A DNA stretch of 64,000 nucleotides from Candidatus Hydrogenedentota bacterium (GCA_013359265.1 JABWCD010000008.1:1-64000); one strand, 5' to 3'; numbered from the stretch's first letter, positions 17,852-27,365 are shown. Notes: a model not told the origin generated them from the sequence alone. Program-made: numbers and translations.

Positions 17852-18134
17852 GGTCGTCACTCCCCACCCGTGCGGCCCGGCAGGTCTCAAAGACCGCGCA
17901 ATTTTCGTTCACGATGTCTTGAATTCGATTGTGTCCCAAGGCCAGGTAGACGCCGTACGGGCCGCGGTACTCCGGCGTGCGAAACGTCAACATGATGCGG
18001 GCGCGGTCCAGTCCGGATCGGGCCAGTTCCTCTGCGTAGACGTACGCCGCTTCGACCGCCGCCTCGATCGGCGCCTCGAGCGTTACGCCGGTCAGTGTCA
18101 TTGGATCGTCTGGATCGGGATCGTTGTATGGCAT
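17844..18134 (-). CDS. Small protein between alpha and beta subunit genes
   Basis: A 96-aa frame fills the gap between the alpha (stop at 18149) and beta subunit genes and overlaps the beta start. It is acidic at the beginning (PYNDPDPDDP), then has an amphipathic helix (AAVEAAYVYAEELARSG) and an RIMLTFRTPEYRGPYGVYLA segment. It has no signal peptide or membrane helix. Its tight position suggests an accessory or assembly factor, or a small structural subunit. I do not recognise a family. Confidence 0.7.
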   Translation of the reverse strand: MPYNDPDPDDPMTLTGVTLEAPIEAAVEAAYVYAEELARSGLDRARIMLTFRTPEYRGPYGVYLALGHNRIQDIVNENCAVFETCRAARVGSDDHA

Positions 18135-18148
18135 AGCCGGTTACTTCT

Positions 18149-21100
18149 TCAGAAGGCTGCTTCGCCGTGGAACCCGCCGGCGATGTATTGCTTCATGGCG
18201 TCGTCCTCGTTGTCGGGGGCCATTCCTGACAAGGTGGGCGCCCACACGCCCTTCCCGCCTAATCCGCCGTCCTCGGCCTTCGTGATCTTCACCAACGTTT
18301 CTTTGGGAACGGTGTTTACGGCGTGGTTGTCGGCCTCACCGCCGAACAGGAACCCGATCGTGGCTTTCGCCTTGTGGAACAGCGAATCGGTCTGGTGCAT
18401 CGGCATGTGCCAGTTGCGCGTGATGGACTGTTGCGATCCGTACCGCATATTGGCCTGATAGCCGGTGTTCTCGGCGAGCGCGCGCCCGTCCGGGCGCGTT
18501 TCGTGCGCTTTCACGCTCCGTTCGGTTGCGATGAACGGTCCGTGCTTCATCATCACGATGTCGTAGGGATACGCGTGGTTGTACTTGACGCGCAACATGC
18601 AACGCGAGACTCTGTAAAACGGATCGTCGGGTTTCGCGCCGATATACGGGCGGTCCGCGGGATTCGCGTCTACATAGACGTAGTCACCGTCGTTGATGCC
18701 GAGATCGCGCGCTGCCTGCGGATTCATGTGGAGCTGGTGCTCGCCCACCGTTGGCGCGCGTTTGTCGAGCCGGTATGGATCGCCGAAGTTCGAGTCGTAG
18801 ACCATGTGCCAGTCGATGTTCGACCAACTGCTGTGAACGCGATGGCGGGTTTTTGGCGTCATGCAGAAGAACTGGTAGCCCTTTTCCCACAGGAAATTCT
18901 TGGTTGTCTTTACCTGGGCCCACGGCATTCTCACGTTTCGAATCGTCCGTTCGTCCCAATGCTCGGCGGACTGCGGGACGCCGTAATCGTCGGGCCGAAT
19001 CAGAGGGTTCGAACTGACGATTACGTTCGGCAGGTACGGTGTCGATTCGGGACCTTCGCGGTGGACAATGAAATTCTCGCCGTACTCGATTGCCTCCGGT
19101 GTGTCGGCATATGCGTGGAGACGTCCCGTATCGGTAAAGAATGGCAGCGAGTCGTGAATCTGTTCGTAGAACGGGATGCGCGGGTACGTCCGGAAGTTCA
19201 TCAGGCAGCCGCCCGAGGGTCCGTATTTGCCGGCCATGATGTCTTCAAGCTTGTACCCGGCAGTCGTTGTACTTGTGTCGAGTAGCCGTTGAATGTAGAC
19301 GCCGCGTTTTCCCTCGTGTTCGAACTTGAACATGTCGCGGAAGCGCTGGTCCCCGGTTTCATCGGCAAGCGCTGCGGCGATGCCGGCGAGGATCGCGGGG
19401 TCGTCCTTGCTGTCGAAGACCGGTGAAATCCCGCCTTTCCATATTTGCAGGAAGGGATTGGAGCACGAGGCGGTGATTTCGAGGTCTTCGAATTCGAGCC
19501 ACGAATTCGCGGGAAGCGCGATGTCGGCGTACTCGATCGACGATGTAATCTGAATGTCGATGGACACGATCATGTCTACGAGTGGGTTTACGTTTTTGAT
19601 CATTTCGTAAACCCACTTGGCGTTGTTGATCAGATTAACGTTGGTAAAGACAATCGCCTTGGACGGCGTGGGCATGTGGGTCTTGCCGGTGAAGTTTTTG
19701 CGGCCGTACTTTGGCGTCTCGACGATGAGCGCCTTGTCGCCGTGGTTCCAGTAGGCGGGTTCTTCGTCTTTGGTATACGCGTGCGCATGCACGTCTTTGC
19801 CGGGCACATTCTCGTCGAGCGTTAGATGGAACGGGTCCTCGGCGACCCATCCTTTGAACCCCGGGCCGGTTTGCGGCGATCCCTGGAACAATGCCGCTTT
19901 GTAGTTGCCCGCCCAGGTGTGGCACCCGGCGCCCGGTTTGCCGATATTGCCGGTAAGCATGACCGGCAGGTACGCGGCCCGGTTCATTTCGGTCGCGTGG
20001 AACCAGTGGTTGATGCCTTCGCCCTGATGAATGGCGACGGGCTTCATCGTCGCGATGTCATTCGTCAACTGCTGGATTAGCTCTTTGGGCGCTTGGGTAA
20101 TGTCATGGACCGTGTCAAGGTCGTAGTCCTTGAGATGGTCCTGGTACAGCGACCACAGGGAAGCCACCTCTACTTCTTCGCCGCTCACCAGCTTGATCGT
20201 GGTGCGTATTTCGAGCGCGGGGTCGATTCCCTTCTCTACAAGCCGGGCGCCGACTTCGTCGCGGGTCAGCGCGGCGGGTTTGTTGATCTTTGCGTCCCAC
20301 ACGACGAAATCGCTCAACTTCGCGTACTGTTCCGCGGTCAGGTTTTGCACCTTCATCGATGCGCCGTCGGCGCTCAGGCCTGGCTTGTAGTCCGCAAATA
20401 CGTCCTGCGCCCGGAGCCGTTTCAAGTTGTCGGTACGGACGAGCAGGGGGAAGTCCGTGAATTGCTTTACGAACGCTTCGTCGTACTGCTTGTTGTCCAT
20501 CATCAGTTTCGCGATTCCGAGCCAGAGCGCTGCATCCGTGGCGGGCCGAATCGGAATCCAGTAGTCCGCCTTGGTCGATGGCGGCCCATACTCCGGCGCG
20601 ATGACGACGATTTTCGCGCCGCGCTCCATGCACTCGATGAACCAATGGGAATCGGTCAGTTTGTTTTCGACGAGGTTCTTACCGTCCATGACGATCAGCT
20701 TCGAGTAGCGCAGGTCGTTGAAGTCGCAGTCGGACGCTTGAAGGCCGTGCACCCAAGGTTGGCCGGGGGCCTGATCGCCATGCCACGTGTAATTGGACCA
20801 GTTGCGGCCTGCGAGCGCCTGCTCGGGCCCGACGCCGCGCACGTGCGCATCCAACAGGGCCAGCGAGTTGTTCAGCCGGTACATGCCGTACTTGCCGATC
20901 ACGCCCAGCAGGCCCATGCCGCCGCGAGTCTTAATGCAGCGTGTGCCGGCCCCCTTGGTTTCTTCGACCATTTCGGGCTGGTAACCCTGCGCGAGCAGGC
21001 GCTGCTTTCCTTCTTCGCCGCTGTAATGCCGGGCGACGGAGTGGAGTCCTCGCGCCACATATCGAAACGCGTCCTCCCACGATGCGCGCACGAATGTGTC

Positions 21101-21610
21101 GGTGCCGCGGCTGTCGAACTTGTATTGGGTGCGCAGTTCGGGTGTCAGTGGGGGAAACCCGTCATCGGCCCAGGCCTTCCACCCCTTGCGCACAATCGGG
21201 TAGCGTAGCCGGTATGGTCCGTAGATCACGCGGTGGAAGGTGTAGCCTTTCGCACACTGACGCGGGTTCCAGTTCGCGGTCGCCTTGTTTCCATAGAGGT
21301 CCGCGTAGTCCTGGTAGTCGTAGGTCGCGCCCAACCGCGTGACGATTCCGTTTCGCACGTACGCGCGGACGCGGCAGGCGTGGGTGTCGTTTGGCGAACA
21401 CACCCAGTCGAACATGCTGTCGTAGCGATACTGATTGCGATAGATTTTTTCCCAGTCGCGCGAGACCGCGCCGGAAAGGGGATTTGCCGCTGGATCGGCG
21501 GCGTGCAGGAGTTGAATGGGGAGACCGGCAATGCCGGCTCCCAGACCCACGCCGAGCACGCGCAGGAAGTCGCGCCGCGCTATGCCGCCTGGATGTTCAC
21601 GTTCGTTCAT
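18149..21610 (-). CDS. Molybdopterin catalytic alpha subunit, Nitrospira/anammox-type nitrite oxidoreductase homolog
   Basis: This 1153-aa molybdoenzyme of the type II DMSO reductase group starts with a Tat signal peptide (RRDFLRVLG at residues 12-20), so it acts outside the cytoplasm. The first cluster motif is Cys71-x3-Asp75-x3-Cys79-x39-Cys119 (CSPNDTHAC, then NPRQC). An Asp stands in one ligand position, unlike the His-x3-Cys-x3-Cys of NarG. GGMGLLGVIGKYGMYR, GRNWSNYTWHGDQAPG and LQASDCDFNDLRYSKL (the presumed Mo-ligand region) match my memory of NxrA closely, as does the length. Physiological direction (nitrite oxidation or nitrate reduction) cannot be read from sequence. Confidence 0.9.
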   Translation of the reverse strand: MNEREHPGGIARRDFLRVLGVGLGAGIAGLPIQLLHAADPAANPLSGAVSRDWEKIYRNQYRYDSMFDWVCSPNDTHACRVRAYVRNGIVTRLGATYDYQDYADLYGNKATANWNPRQCAKGYTFHRVIYGPYRLRYPIVRKGWKAWADDGFPPLTPELRTQYKFDSRGTDTFVRASWEDAFRYVARGLHSVARHYSGEEGKQRLLAQGYQPEMVEETKGAGTRCIKTRGGMGLLGVIGKYGMYRLNNSLALLDAHVRGVGPEQALAGRNWSNYTWHGDQAPGQPWVHGLQASDCDFNDLRYSKLIVMDGKNLVENKLTDSHWFIECMERGAKIVVIAPEYGPPSTKADYWIPIRPATDAALWLGIAKLMMDNKQYDEAFVKQFTDFPLLVRTDNLKRLRAQDVFADYKPGLSADGASMKVQNLTAEQYAKLSDFVVWDAKINKPAALTRDEVGARLVEKGIDPALEIRTTIKLVSGEEVEVASLWSLYQDHLKDYDLDTVHDITQAPKELIQQLTNDIATMKPVAIHQGEGINHWFHATEMNRAAYLPVMLTGNIGKPGAGCHTWAGNYKAALFQGSPQTGPGFKGWVAEDPFHLTLDENVPGKDVHAHAYTKDEEPAYWNHGDKALIVETPKYGRKNFTGKTHMPTPSKAIVFTNVNLINNAKWVYEMIKNVNPLVDMIVSIDIQITSSIEYADIALPANSWLEFEDLEITASCSNPFLQIWKGGISPVFDSKDDPAILAGIAAALADETGDQRFRDMFKFEHEGKRGVYIQRLLDTSTTTAGYKLEDIMAGKYGPSGGCLMNFRTYPRIPFYEQIHDSLPFFTDTGRLHAYADTPEAIEYGENFIVHREGPESTPYLPNVIVSSNPLIRPDDYGVPQSAEHWDERTIRNVRMPWAQVKTTKNFLWEKGYQFFCMTPKTRHRVHSSWSNIDWHMVYDSNFGDPYRLDKRAPTVGEHQLHMNPQAARDLGINDGDYVYVDANPADRPYIGAKPDDPFYRVSRCMLRVKYNHAYPYDIVMMKHGPFIATERSVKAHETRPDGRALAENTGYQANMRYGSQQSITRNWHMPMHQTDSLFHKAKATIGFLFGGEADNHAVNTVPKETLVKITKAEDGGLGGKGVWAPTLSGMAPDNEDDAMKQYIAGGFHGEAAF

Positions 21611-21636
21611 GGTAGTGCCCCTCGCGCCAGCCGCCG

Positions 21637-23241
21637 CTACGGTTCCAGTTTCAGTTCATGCCAGATCGTCACGCACTTCTTTCCATCGCGGTCCCCGGCA
21701 GCGCCGTCCCACACGGCGAATGCAATCGAATACGTTGCGCCGGGTTTGAGCGCCAATTTGTCGCTTCCCTTTGGGGAAAGCGGCCTCTTGAAGGTGACCG
21801 AGTAGGCGGCGGTTTCGAAGACACCTTCGGCACCGACGTTTTGGTCCACCAGAGGGCGCACGCGCAACGATCCGAACCCGTTCGCTTCCAGACTTTCCGC
21901 CGACTGCCGGTACGTCGGGTCGGCAACGATATTGCCTGCGCCCCACCCGGTGACGAATGTCGGATCGGACTCGAGCGTCAATGCGTGGCGGGTAGGTTGC
22001 TCCAGCGGCGAATGCATCAGATTGGGGTATGAGTCCGTGCCGATGTTTGGGTAGACCGCCTCGATGTCCTGGAATGCCATCTCGAGATCGGCTTGACGTT
22101 CGGACTTCCACATCCAGATGTTGACGGGACTGCCCGGCTCTCCCATGCCGATGAACGGCGGCGACTTCGCGGCGGAGAGTTGGACGGCCGCGGCGTCTCG
22201 GAAATCCTGCGGGCGTATCGCGGTGTGGTCGTGCGTGGCATCCGGCCACGTGAGTTGGATAACGATGTCCTTGCCGTCGTGCAGCGCGCGCACAGTAACG
22301 ACGCGCGGGTAGTCGTCACGCCACCAGAGGGGCATGGTAACGACTTCGGCCGTTCGCGCGCCGCGCCATTCCGCGGAATCCGGGTGATACGGGATCTGTT
22401 TTCGCCGCACCGCGCTTATGGTCTGGCGCCGCGGCACGACGCTCTCGCGCTGCTCGACCGACGACATTTCCAGCACGTAATGCGTGAGGTGCCACGCTTG
22501 GTCGCCGTACGACCAGTCGCTCATGGGCATGGGCGTTCCAGGGATACCCGCAACGATTCGGCGGTAGACGTCTTCATTGGCCGGCGCACCCTTGTAGATT
22601 CCTTTGGTCAGGTCCCGTGGACGCGTTGGGAACCCTTCCTGGTCGATCTGCTTCTGCTGCCCGTCGCCGCGTCCCGTTTCGCCGTGACAGGGAGCGCAAC
22701 CTTCTTTGTACAGTTTGGCGGCAATTTCCTTTGCGGCCTTGTCGTAGGCAGGCTCGGGCGGCACGGAAATGACGCCCGCGCGCTCGGTTGCGGCCGCCGG
22801 CTGCGCCGTTTCGGCAGAGACCTCGGGCCACGGCCTCTCGGCCAAGGTCTTTATGAAGTAGACGAGAGACCAGCGTTGTTCGTCGCTCAGCCGGTCCCAC
22901 GGCGGCATCGAGGAACCCGGCATGCCACGCGTTATCGTGTGGAACAGGTCGGTGTCCGTCGGGCGGCGCTCCCAGGTCGAAGCAATGCGGTACTCGCTCG
23001 ACACAAAATTTCGCGGCTTGGGATAAAGGAGATACGCCGCGCTTCCGTCACCCTTTCCCTCGGCGCCATGACAGTCCGCGCACTCGCGCAGATAGAGCTG
23101 TTTCCCCTGCTCGATTAGCGCCGGCGTCGGCCCGGGCGGAACCGGGGCGCTTTGTTCTTCCGCCCACGCCAGACCCAGCGCCCCACCCGTCGAGAGCATT
23201 ACCACCACCAGCGAGATTCGAAGCCCATGGACTGGTCCCAT
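21637..23241 (-). CDS. Diheme cytochrome c fused to ethylbenzene-dehydrogenase-type gamma domain
   Basis: This 534-aa exported protein is the first gene of the NXR-like operon. A signal peptide covers about residues 1-28. Two cytochrome c domains carry CADCH (Cys54, Cys57, His58) and CAPCH (Cys182, Cys185, His186). The C-terminal half resembles the EB_dh heme b domain: WPDATHDHTAI, FIGMGEPGSPVNIWMWKSER with a possible Met ligand, and a final KKCVTIWHELKLE. In related enzymes the gamma subunit carries heme b and passes electrons to a cytochrome c. Here both functions appear joined in one chain. It is followed 26 bp later by the alpha gene, and a promoter and operator lie upstream at 23314-23361. 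Confidence 0.88.
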   Translation of the reverse strand: MGPVHGLRISLVVVMLSTGGALGLAWAEEQSAPVPPGPTPALIEQGKQLYLRECADCHGAEGKGDGSAAYLLYPKPRNFVSSEYRIASTWERRPTDTDLFHTITRGMPGSSMPPWDRLSDEQRWSLVYFIKTLAERPWPEVSAETAQPAAATERAGVISVPPEPAYDKAAKEIAAKLYKEGCAPCHGETGRGDGQQKQIDQEGFPTRPRDLTKGIYKGAPANEDVYRRIVAGIPGTPMPMSDWSYGDQAWHLTHYVLEMSSVEQRESVVPRRQTISAVRRKQIPYHPDSAEWRGARTAEVVTMPLWWRDDYPRVVTVRALHDGKDIVIQLTWPDATHDHTAIRPQDFRDAAAVQLSAAKSPPFIGMGEPGSPVNIWMWKSERQADLEMAFQDIEAVYPNIGTDSYPNLMHSPLEQPTRHALTLESDPTFVTGWGAGNIVADPTYRQSAESLEANGFGSLRVRPLVDQNVGAEGVFETAAYSVTFKRPLSPKGSDKLALKPGATYSIAFAVWDGAAGDRDGKKCVTIWHELKLEP

Positions 23242-23313
23242 ATAAAGCCCCCCTCGACACCCCCGATGTTTCCACGACAGACAACGTGCCCCCCGGCGCG
23301 TTCGAGTCAGTAG

Positions 23314-23361
23314 TGGATTCTTTTATCCATTTTTATCGCGCATGTGACATAAGAAAGTCAA
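23314..23361 (-). promoter_or_regulatory. Promoter and operator site A for the NXR-like operon
   Basis: On the minus strand, TTGACT (23361-23356) is followed after 18 bp by GATAAA (23337-23332). Two bases later comes the palindrome TGGATAAAAGAATCCA (23329-23314). The palindrome would cover the transcription start and ends about 72 bp before the first operon gene. It fits the TGGAY-N6-RTCCA operator seen at six other places. Confidence 0.65.
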
Positions 23362-23520
23362 GTCATTTCTTTCCGGCCAGCGTCGCGTGCGACGATTGCG
23401 CCTTCTCCTGTTCCGTACCGAGGGCAGAGGCAGCCATAACGTGTGCGATAATGGAGTATATTGGGGGCAACAGCATGCGGACGGAGCGTAGTCCGATGCG
23501 CATTTCCACGAAGGTGTGAT

Positions 23521-26500
23521 ATGACACGACTAGGGTTTTCGTTTCTCGTAGTGTACGCGCTGGCGGCAGCAGCATGGTCTGATGCGTTGGAGAAACGCTT
23601 TACCGATCCCCCCGAAGACACCAAACCGCGTTGCTATTGGTACTGGATGGATGGCCTCGTATCGCGCGAGGGTATAACTAAAGACCTTGAAGCGATGCGG
23701 CGGGCCGGTATTGGAGGGGCTTACATTGGCGTCATAAGCGGCCAAAGTGGAGTGTCACGGGACGCTCCGTGTAAAGCGTTGTCCGAAGAGTGGTGGGGTT
23801 ACATCGATCACGCCATTCGCGAAGCGGGACGTATCGGCATCGGAATCGGCGTCTTCAATTCGCCGGGCTGGAGCCAGTCTGGCGGCCCGTGGGTCAGGCC
23901 AGAGCAGTCTATGCGGCACGTGTCGCTACCGGAAATTCGCGTACGTGGACCGCAGCGGTTCGAGGACAAACTTCCCGCGCCTTCGGGGCCGTTTCAAGAT
24001 ATCGCCGTGGTGGCATTTCCGGCGCCGAGGGGCGACGGAGAATGCTCGGATGAAACGGCGCGCACGTCGACGTCGATCTTGTTCGACTCGCGAGACGCGT
24101 TTACGGCGAGAAGCTTGGAAGTACGGCCCGTAAAACCGGTGAAGGTCGCAGCAGAGTTGAAAGCATTTGACGGCGATACGGACTACCGGAGCGTGACGAA
24201 GTTCGAAATTGATCGTCACAACATTGCCGTCAACGTCGGGCCAGTTCCACTCGCCCCGATCGTCGTAACGTTCCCGGCGACTACCGCGCGGCACTTCCGG
24301 CTGGACCTCTCCCAAGAATGCGAACTTGGTCAGGTGCTGCTCTCGTCCGCGGCACGTGTCGAGCGGTACCCGGAGAAGTCCCTTGCAAAAATGTTTCAGG
24401 ACCCGCTTCCTCCGTTTGACTTCTACCAGTGGCCCGCCGCGGCTGAGCCCGACTCGGCAGACCTTACTGTTTCCACGAATGAAGTCCGCGACCTCAGCGC
24501 TCTAATGGACGCAGACGGAACTCTCCGTTGGGACATCCCGGATGGCGAGTGGATCGTGCAGCGCGCGGTAATGGTCCCCACGGGCACACAGAACAGTCCA
24601 GCGCCTCCCGAAGCGACCGGGCTAGAAGTGGACAAGATGAATCGAACGGCCCTCGCTTCACACTTCGACGCGTTCGTTGGCGACCTCCTCCAACGGTTGC
24701 CGTCCGCGGAGCGAACCGCGTGGACACATGTCGTCGCCGATAGCTATGAGATGGGTTCGCAAAACTGGACCGATGGATTTGCCGATGATTTTCGCAAACG
24801 CTTCGGATACGACCCGATTCCGTGGTTGCCGGTATTGACAGGGCGCATCGTAGGTTCGGCGGACCAATCCGAGCGATTTCTTTGGGACCTGCGGCGTGGC
24901 GTGGCGGACAAGGTTGCGCTGGATTACGTAGGCGGATTGCGCGATCTTTGCCGCGAGCGCGGACTCACGTTATGGCTCGAAAATTATGGCCATTGGGGCT
25001 TTCCCTCGGAATTCCTGCGGTACGGTGGAGCGAGCGACGAGATTGGCGGCGAGTTTTGGGTAACCGGAAATCTCGGCAGCATCGAACTGAGAGCAGCGGC
25101 CTCGGCGGCGCACACTTACGGCAAGAAGCTTGTCTGGGCCGAGGCGTTTACCGGAGGTCCCTCATTTGTAAACACACCGCGGGACTTCAAGGCACGAGGT
25201 GACTGGGCCCTCTGCGAAGGCAGCAACCAGTTCGTGCTACACGTATACATTCATCAGCCATGGGACGACAGAAAGCCGGGCATCAATGCGTGGTTCGGGA
25301 CCGAATTCAACAGGCACAACACGTGGTTCGAATACATGAAGCCGTGGACGGATTATCTACGCCGGTGCAGCGTAATGCTGCAAACGGGAAACCACGTCGC
25401 CGATGTGGCGTACTTCATCGGCGAGGATGCCCCGAAGATGACAGGCCCCATCGAACCATCGCTTCCGAAGGGCTACGACTTCGACTTCATTAACGCCGAA
25501 GTGATCGAGACGAGACTGCGCGTACGCAACGGCCAGTACATCTTGCCCGACGGCCAGCGATATCGCCTGCTGGTCCTGCCGGACTCCGAAGCGATGCGGC
25601 CCGCCGTGCTGAACAAAGTGCAGCGGCTGGTCGCGCGTGGCGGCACGATTCTCGGACCAAAGCCGCAGCGTTCGCCGAGCTTGCAGGACTTTCCGGCATG
25701 CGACGCCGCAGTGCGGAAAATCGCCGACGCTCTGTGGAAACGCGAACGCGTGATCGACGGCGCGAGCGTGGAGCACGCGCTGCGGCAACTGCGCGTCGAA
25801 CCCGACGTGTTATGTCCAGATGGAATTCTGTGGAAACACCGCCGGGACGGCGATACGGACATTTACTTTCTCTCGAATCAAACTGGCACGCAACGGTTGG
25901 AAGCCATATCGTTTCGCGTGTCCGATCATTCCTCGGAGTTGTGGTGGCCGGACACGGGAAGAATAGAATCTGTTCGCGCCGATGTCAGGGAAGGGCGATC
26001 CGAAGTCGAAATACCGTTTGATCCATTTGGGTCGGTGTTTGTCGTGTTTCGGAGGCACAAAGCGCTTGCGGAAACTCCCGACCTCACTTCAGAATCCACA
26101 CTCGAAATACCCGGTCCGTGGTCCATCACGTTTCCTTCGGGCGAGACAACATTCGAGAGCCTGGTCTCTTGGACCGAGCGTCCGGAACCCGAGATCAAGT
26201 TCTTTTCCGGAACGGCGACTTATCGGACGACCTTCACGTTGCCCGGTCCTGTGTCACGTGCGCGTTTGGACCTTGGCGCAGTCGAAGCGATCGCCCAAGT
26301 CCGGGTCAATGGCAAGACCGCCGGTATTCTTTGGAAGTATCCATACGCTGCGGATATTGGCGACGCCATTGTGTCCGGTGTGAACACGCTGGAAGTGGAT
26401 GTCGTGAATTCGTGGTTGAACAGACTTGTGGGCGACGAACGTGCAAACGCTGGAACCCATCAAACATTTGTTACAACCAAGACGTGGAAGTCGGATACGG

Positions 26501-26553
26501 CCCTTCGGCCCTCCGGCCTGCTCGGGCCCGTGACCGTCACCGTTTTTGAATGA
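23521..26553 (+). CDS. GH106-like secreted glycosidase (putative alpha-L-rhamnosidase)
   Basis: This 1010-aa exported enzyme starts at ATG 23521, chosen because GAAGGTG precedes it and a signal peptide (about residues 1-20) follows; an upstream extension of the frame lacks both. The mature start FTDPPEDTKPRCYWYWMDG and SREGITKDLEAMRRAGIGG match the opening of GH106-type proteins. DSYEMGSQNWTDGF and LVWAEAFTGG are candidate active-site segments. The C-terminal part ends in a galactose-binding-like sandwich with VRVNGKTAGILWKYPY. Substrate is inferred from the family only. It is divergently placed from the NXR-like operon. Confidence 0.8.
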   Translation: MTRLGFSFLVVYALAAAAWSDALEKRFTDPPEDTKPRCYWYWMDGLVSREGITKDLEAMRRAGIGGAYIGVISGQSGVSRDAPCKALSEEWWGYIDHAIREAGRIGIGIGVFNSPGWSQSGGPWVRPEQSMRHVSLPEIRVRGPQRFEDKLPAPSGPFQDIAVVAFPAPRGDGECSDETARTSTSILFDSRDAFTARSLEVRPVKPVKVAAELKAFDGDTDYRSVTKFEIDRHNIAVNVGPVPLAPIVVTFPATTARHFRLDLSQECELGQVLLSSAARVERYPEKSLAKMFQDPLPPFDFYQWPAAAEPDSADLTVSTNEVRDLSALMDADGTLRWDIPDGEWIVQRAVMVPTGTQNSPAPPEATGLEVDKMNRTALASHFDAFVGDLLQRLPSAERTAWTHVVADSYEMGSQNWTDGFADDFRKRFGYDPIPWLPVLTGRIVGSADQSERFLWDLRRGVADKVALDYVGGLRDLCRERGLTLWLENYGHWGFPSEFLRYGGASDEIGGEFWVTGNLGSIELRAAASAAHTYGKKLVWAEAFTGGPSFVNTPRDFKARGDWALCEGSNQFVLHVYIHQPWDDRKPGINAWFGTEFNRHNTWFEYMKPWTDYLRRCSVMLQTGNHVADVAYFIGEDAPKMTGPIEPSLPKGYDFDFINAEVIETRLRVRNGQYILPDGQRYRLLVLPDSEAMRPAVLNKVQRLVARGGTILGPKPQRSPSLQDFPACDAAVRKIADALWKRERVIDGASVEHALRQLRVEPDVLCPDGILWKHRRDGDTDIYFLSNQTGTQRLEAISFRVSDHSSELWWPDTGRIESVRADVREGRSEVEIPFDPFGSVFVVFRRHKALAETPDLTSESTLEIPGPWSITFPSGETTFESLVSWTERPEPEIKFFSGTATYRTTFTLPGPVSRARLDLGAVEAIAQVRVNGKTAGILWKYPYAADIGDAIVSGVNTLEVDVVNSWLNRLVGDERANAGTHQTFVTTKTWKSDTALRPSGLLGPVTVTVFE

Positions 26554-26804
26554 TTAGCGTCTGTCGGCCTTAGTTTGTAAGTCCGATCACGACAACGGTG
26601 GCCTATTTTGGACCGTCAAGTTGCGATTATTAATACATAACTACGAATTTGTGTATCTGATGTGAAGTTCGATATACAGATAGCCCAATTTGCGAGACTG
26701 CGCAGCCGGCGCCGCACCTAATGTTCGGCCTCGAAGTTCAATTGTGTCCCGTAGTCGTGGACTGTGATGCGCGCCTGGTCAATAGTGGGGGCCGGAGAAG
26801 TCCA

Positions 26805-27179
26805 CTACGTGATGGCGCGTCCAGCCGCGTCGAGCACCAGCCCGATCAACTCGTCAATGTTAACCCAGCCCTGAATTGGGACGTTCTTCTTGAACCCGTA
26901 ATCCGCCAGTCGAATGTGGCGCGCGATCGCATGGCCCGCGTTTGCGAACGTTGCGAGGGCGCACTCGATGGGACAACCGTCGACAAGCCAAAGATGTCTC
27001 CCTCTGAGTTTACGCAGGAAGGCGGGCTTGCCCGCGGCAATACCCGCGAGGCAGGACATTTCGGCGATCCCTCTTCGATCGAGCTCCCGCGCCACGTCGT
27101 ACGCGAGGCGGCCAACATCCGAGCAGCCTGCGCACGCGAATACCAATGGTTTGGCCGTTTCGCCGGATGCGTTATTCAT
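26805..27179 (-). CDS. DGC-domain putative zinc-binding protein
   Basis: This 124-aa cytoplasmic protein has paired motifs CAGCSDVG (about residue 16), MSCLAGI (about 41) and LVDGCPIECA (about 65). The DGC tripeptide and spaced Cys residues are the mark of the DGC family of putative zinc-binding proteins, often linked to metal or redox genes. The start ATG at 27179 gives MNNASGETAKPL. A TATACT box lies about 47 bp upstream on the minus strand. It lies between the GH106-like gene (convergent) and the heme A synthase gene. The molecular role is unknown. Confidence 0.75.
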   Translation of the reverse strand: MNNASGETAKPLVFACAGCSDVGRLAYDVARELDRRGIAEMSCLAGIAAGKPAFLRKLRGRHLWLVDGCPIECALATFANAGHAIARHIRLADYGFKKNVPIQGWVNIDELIGLVLDAAGRAIT

Positions 27180-27365
27180 TTGAAACTCCGACGCTCCGGT
27201 TCGATGGCGCGTGGATACAGGAGTATAATCTCCGCGAGGACGAGCATATGCCGGTGAATTTCCAAGCGCGCCAGCGCTTCAAGCATCTCGCGACGCACAA
27301 AGCAAGCTCCATCTGGCGCCGAGTAACCGTCCGCCGGTTTGCGCGCGACCACCAATGCACTGTTG

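Noticed and set aside
20093-21208. 371-codon plus-strand frame inside the NXR-like alpha gene
   Set aside because: Antisense shadow of a high-GC gene; composition is Val/Arg/Gly-heavy with no motifs, while the minus strand encodes a clear molybdoenzyme.
22093-23118. 341-codon plus-strand frame inside the cytochrome/gamma gene
   Set aside because: Antisense shadow; the opposite strand has signal peptide, two heme motifs and the EB_dh domain.
27219-27234. Operator-like AGGAG-N6-CTCCG near the DGC-domain gene
   Set aside because: Both outer bases and the fifth base of each arm depart from TGGAY-N6-RTCCA, and it overlaps a -10-like box rather than following one; too weak to add to the operator set.
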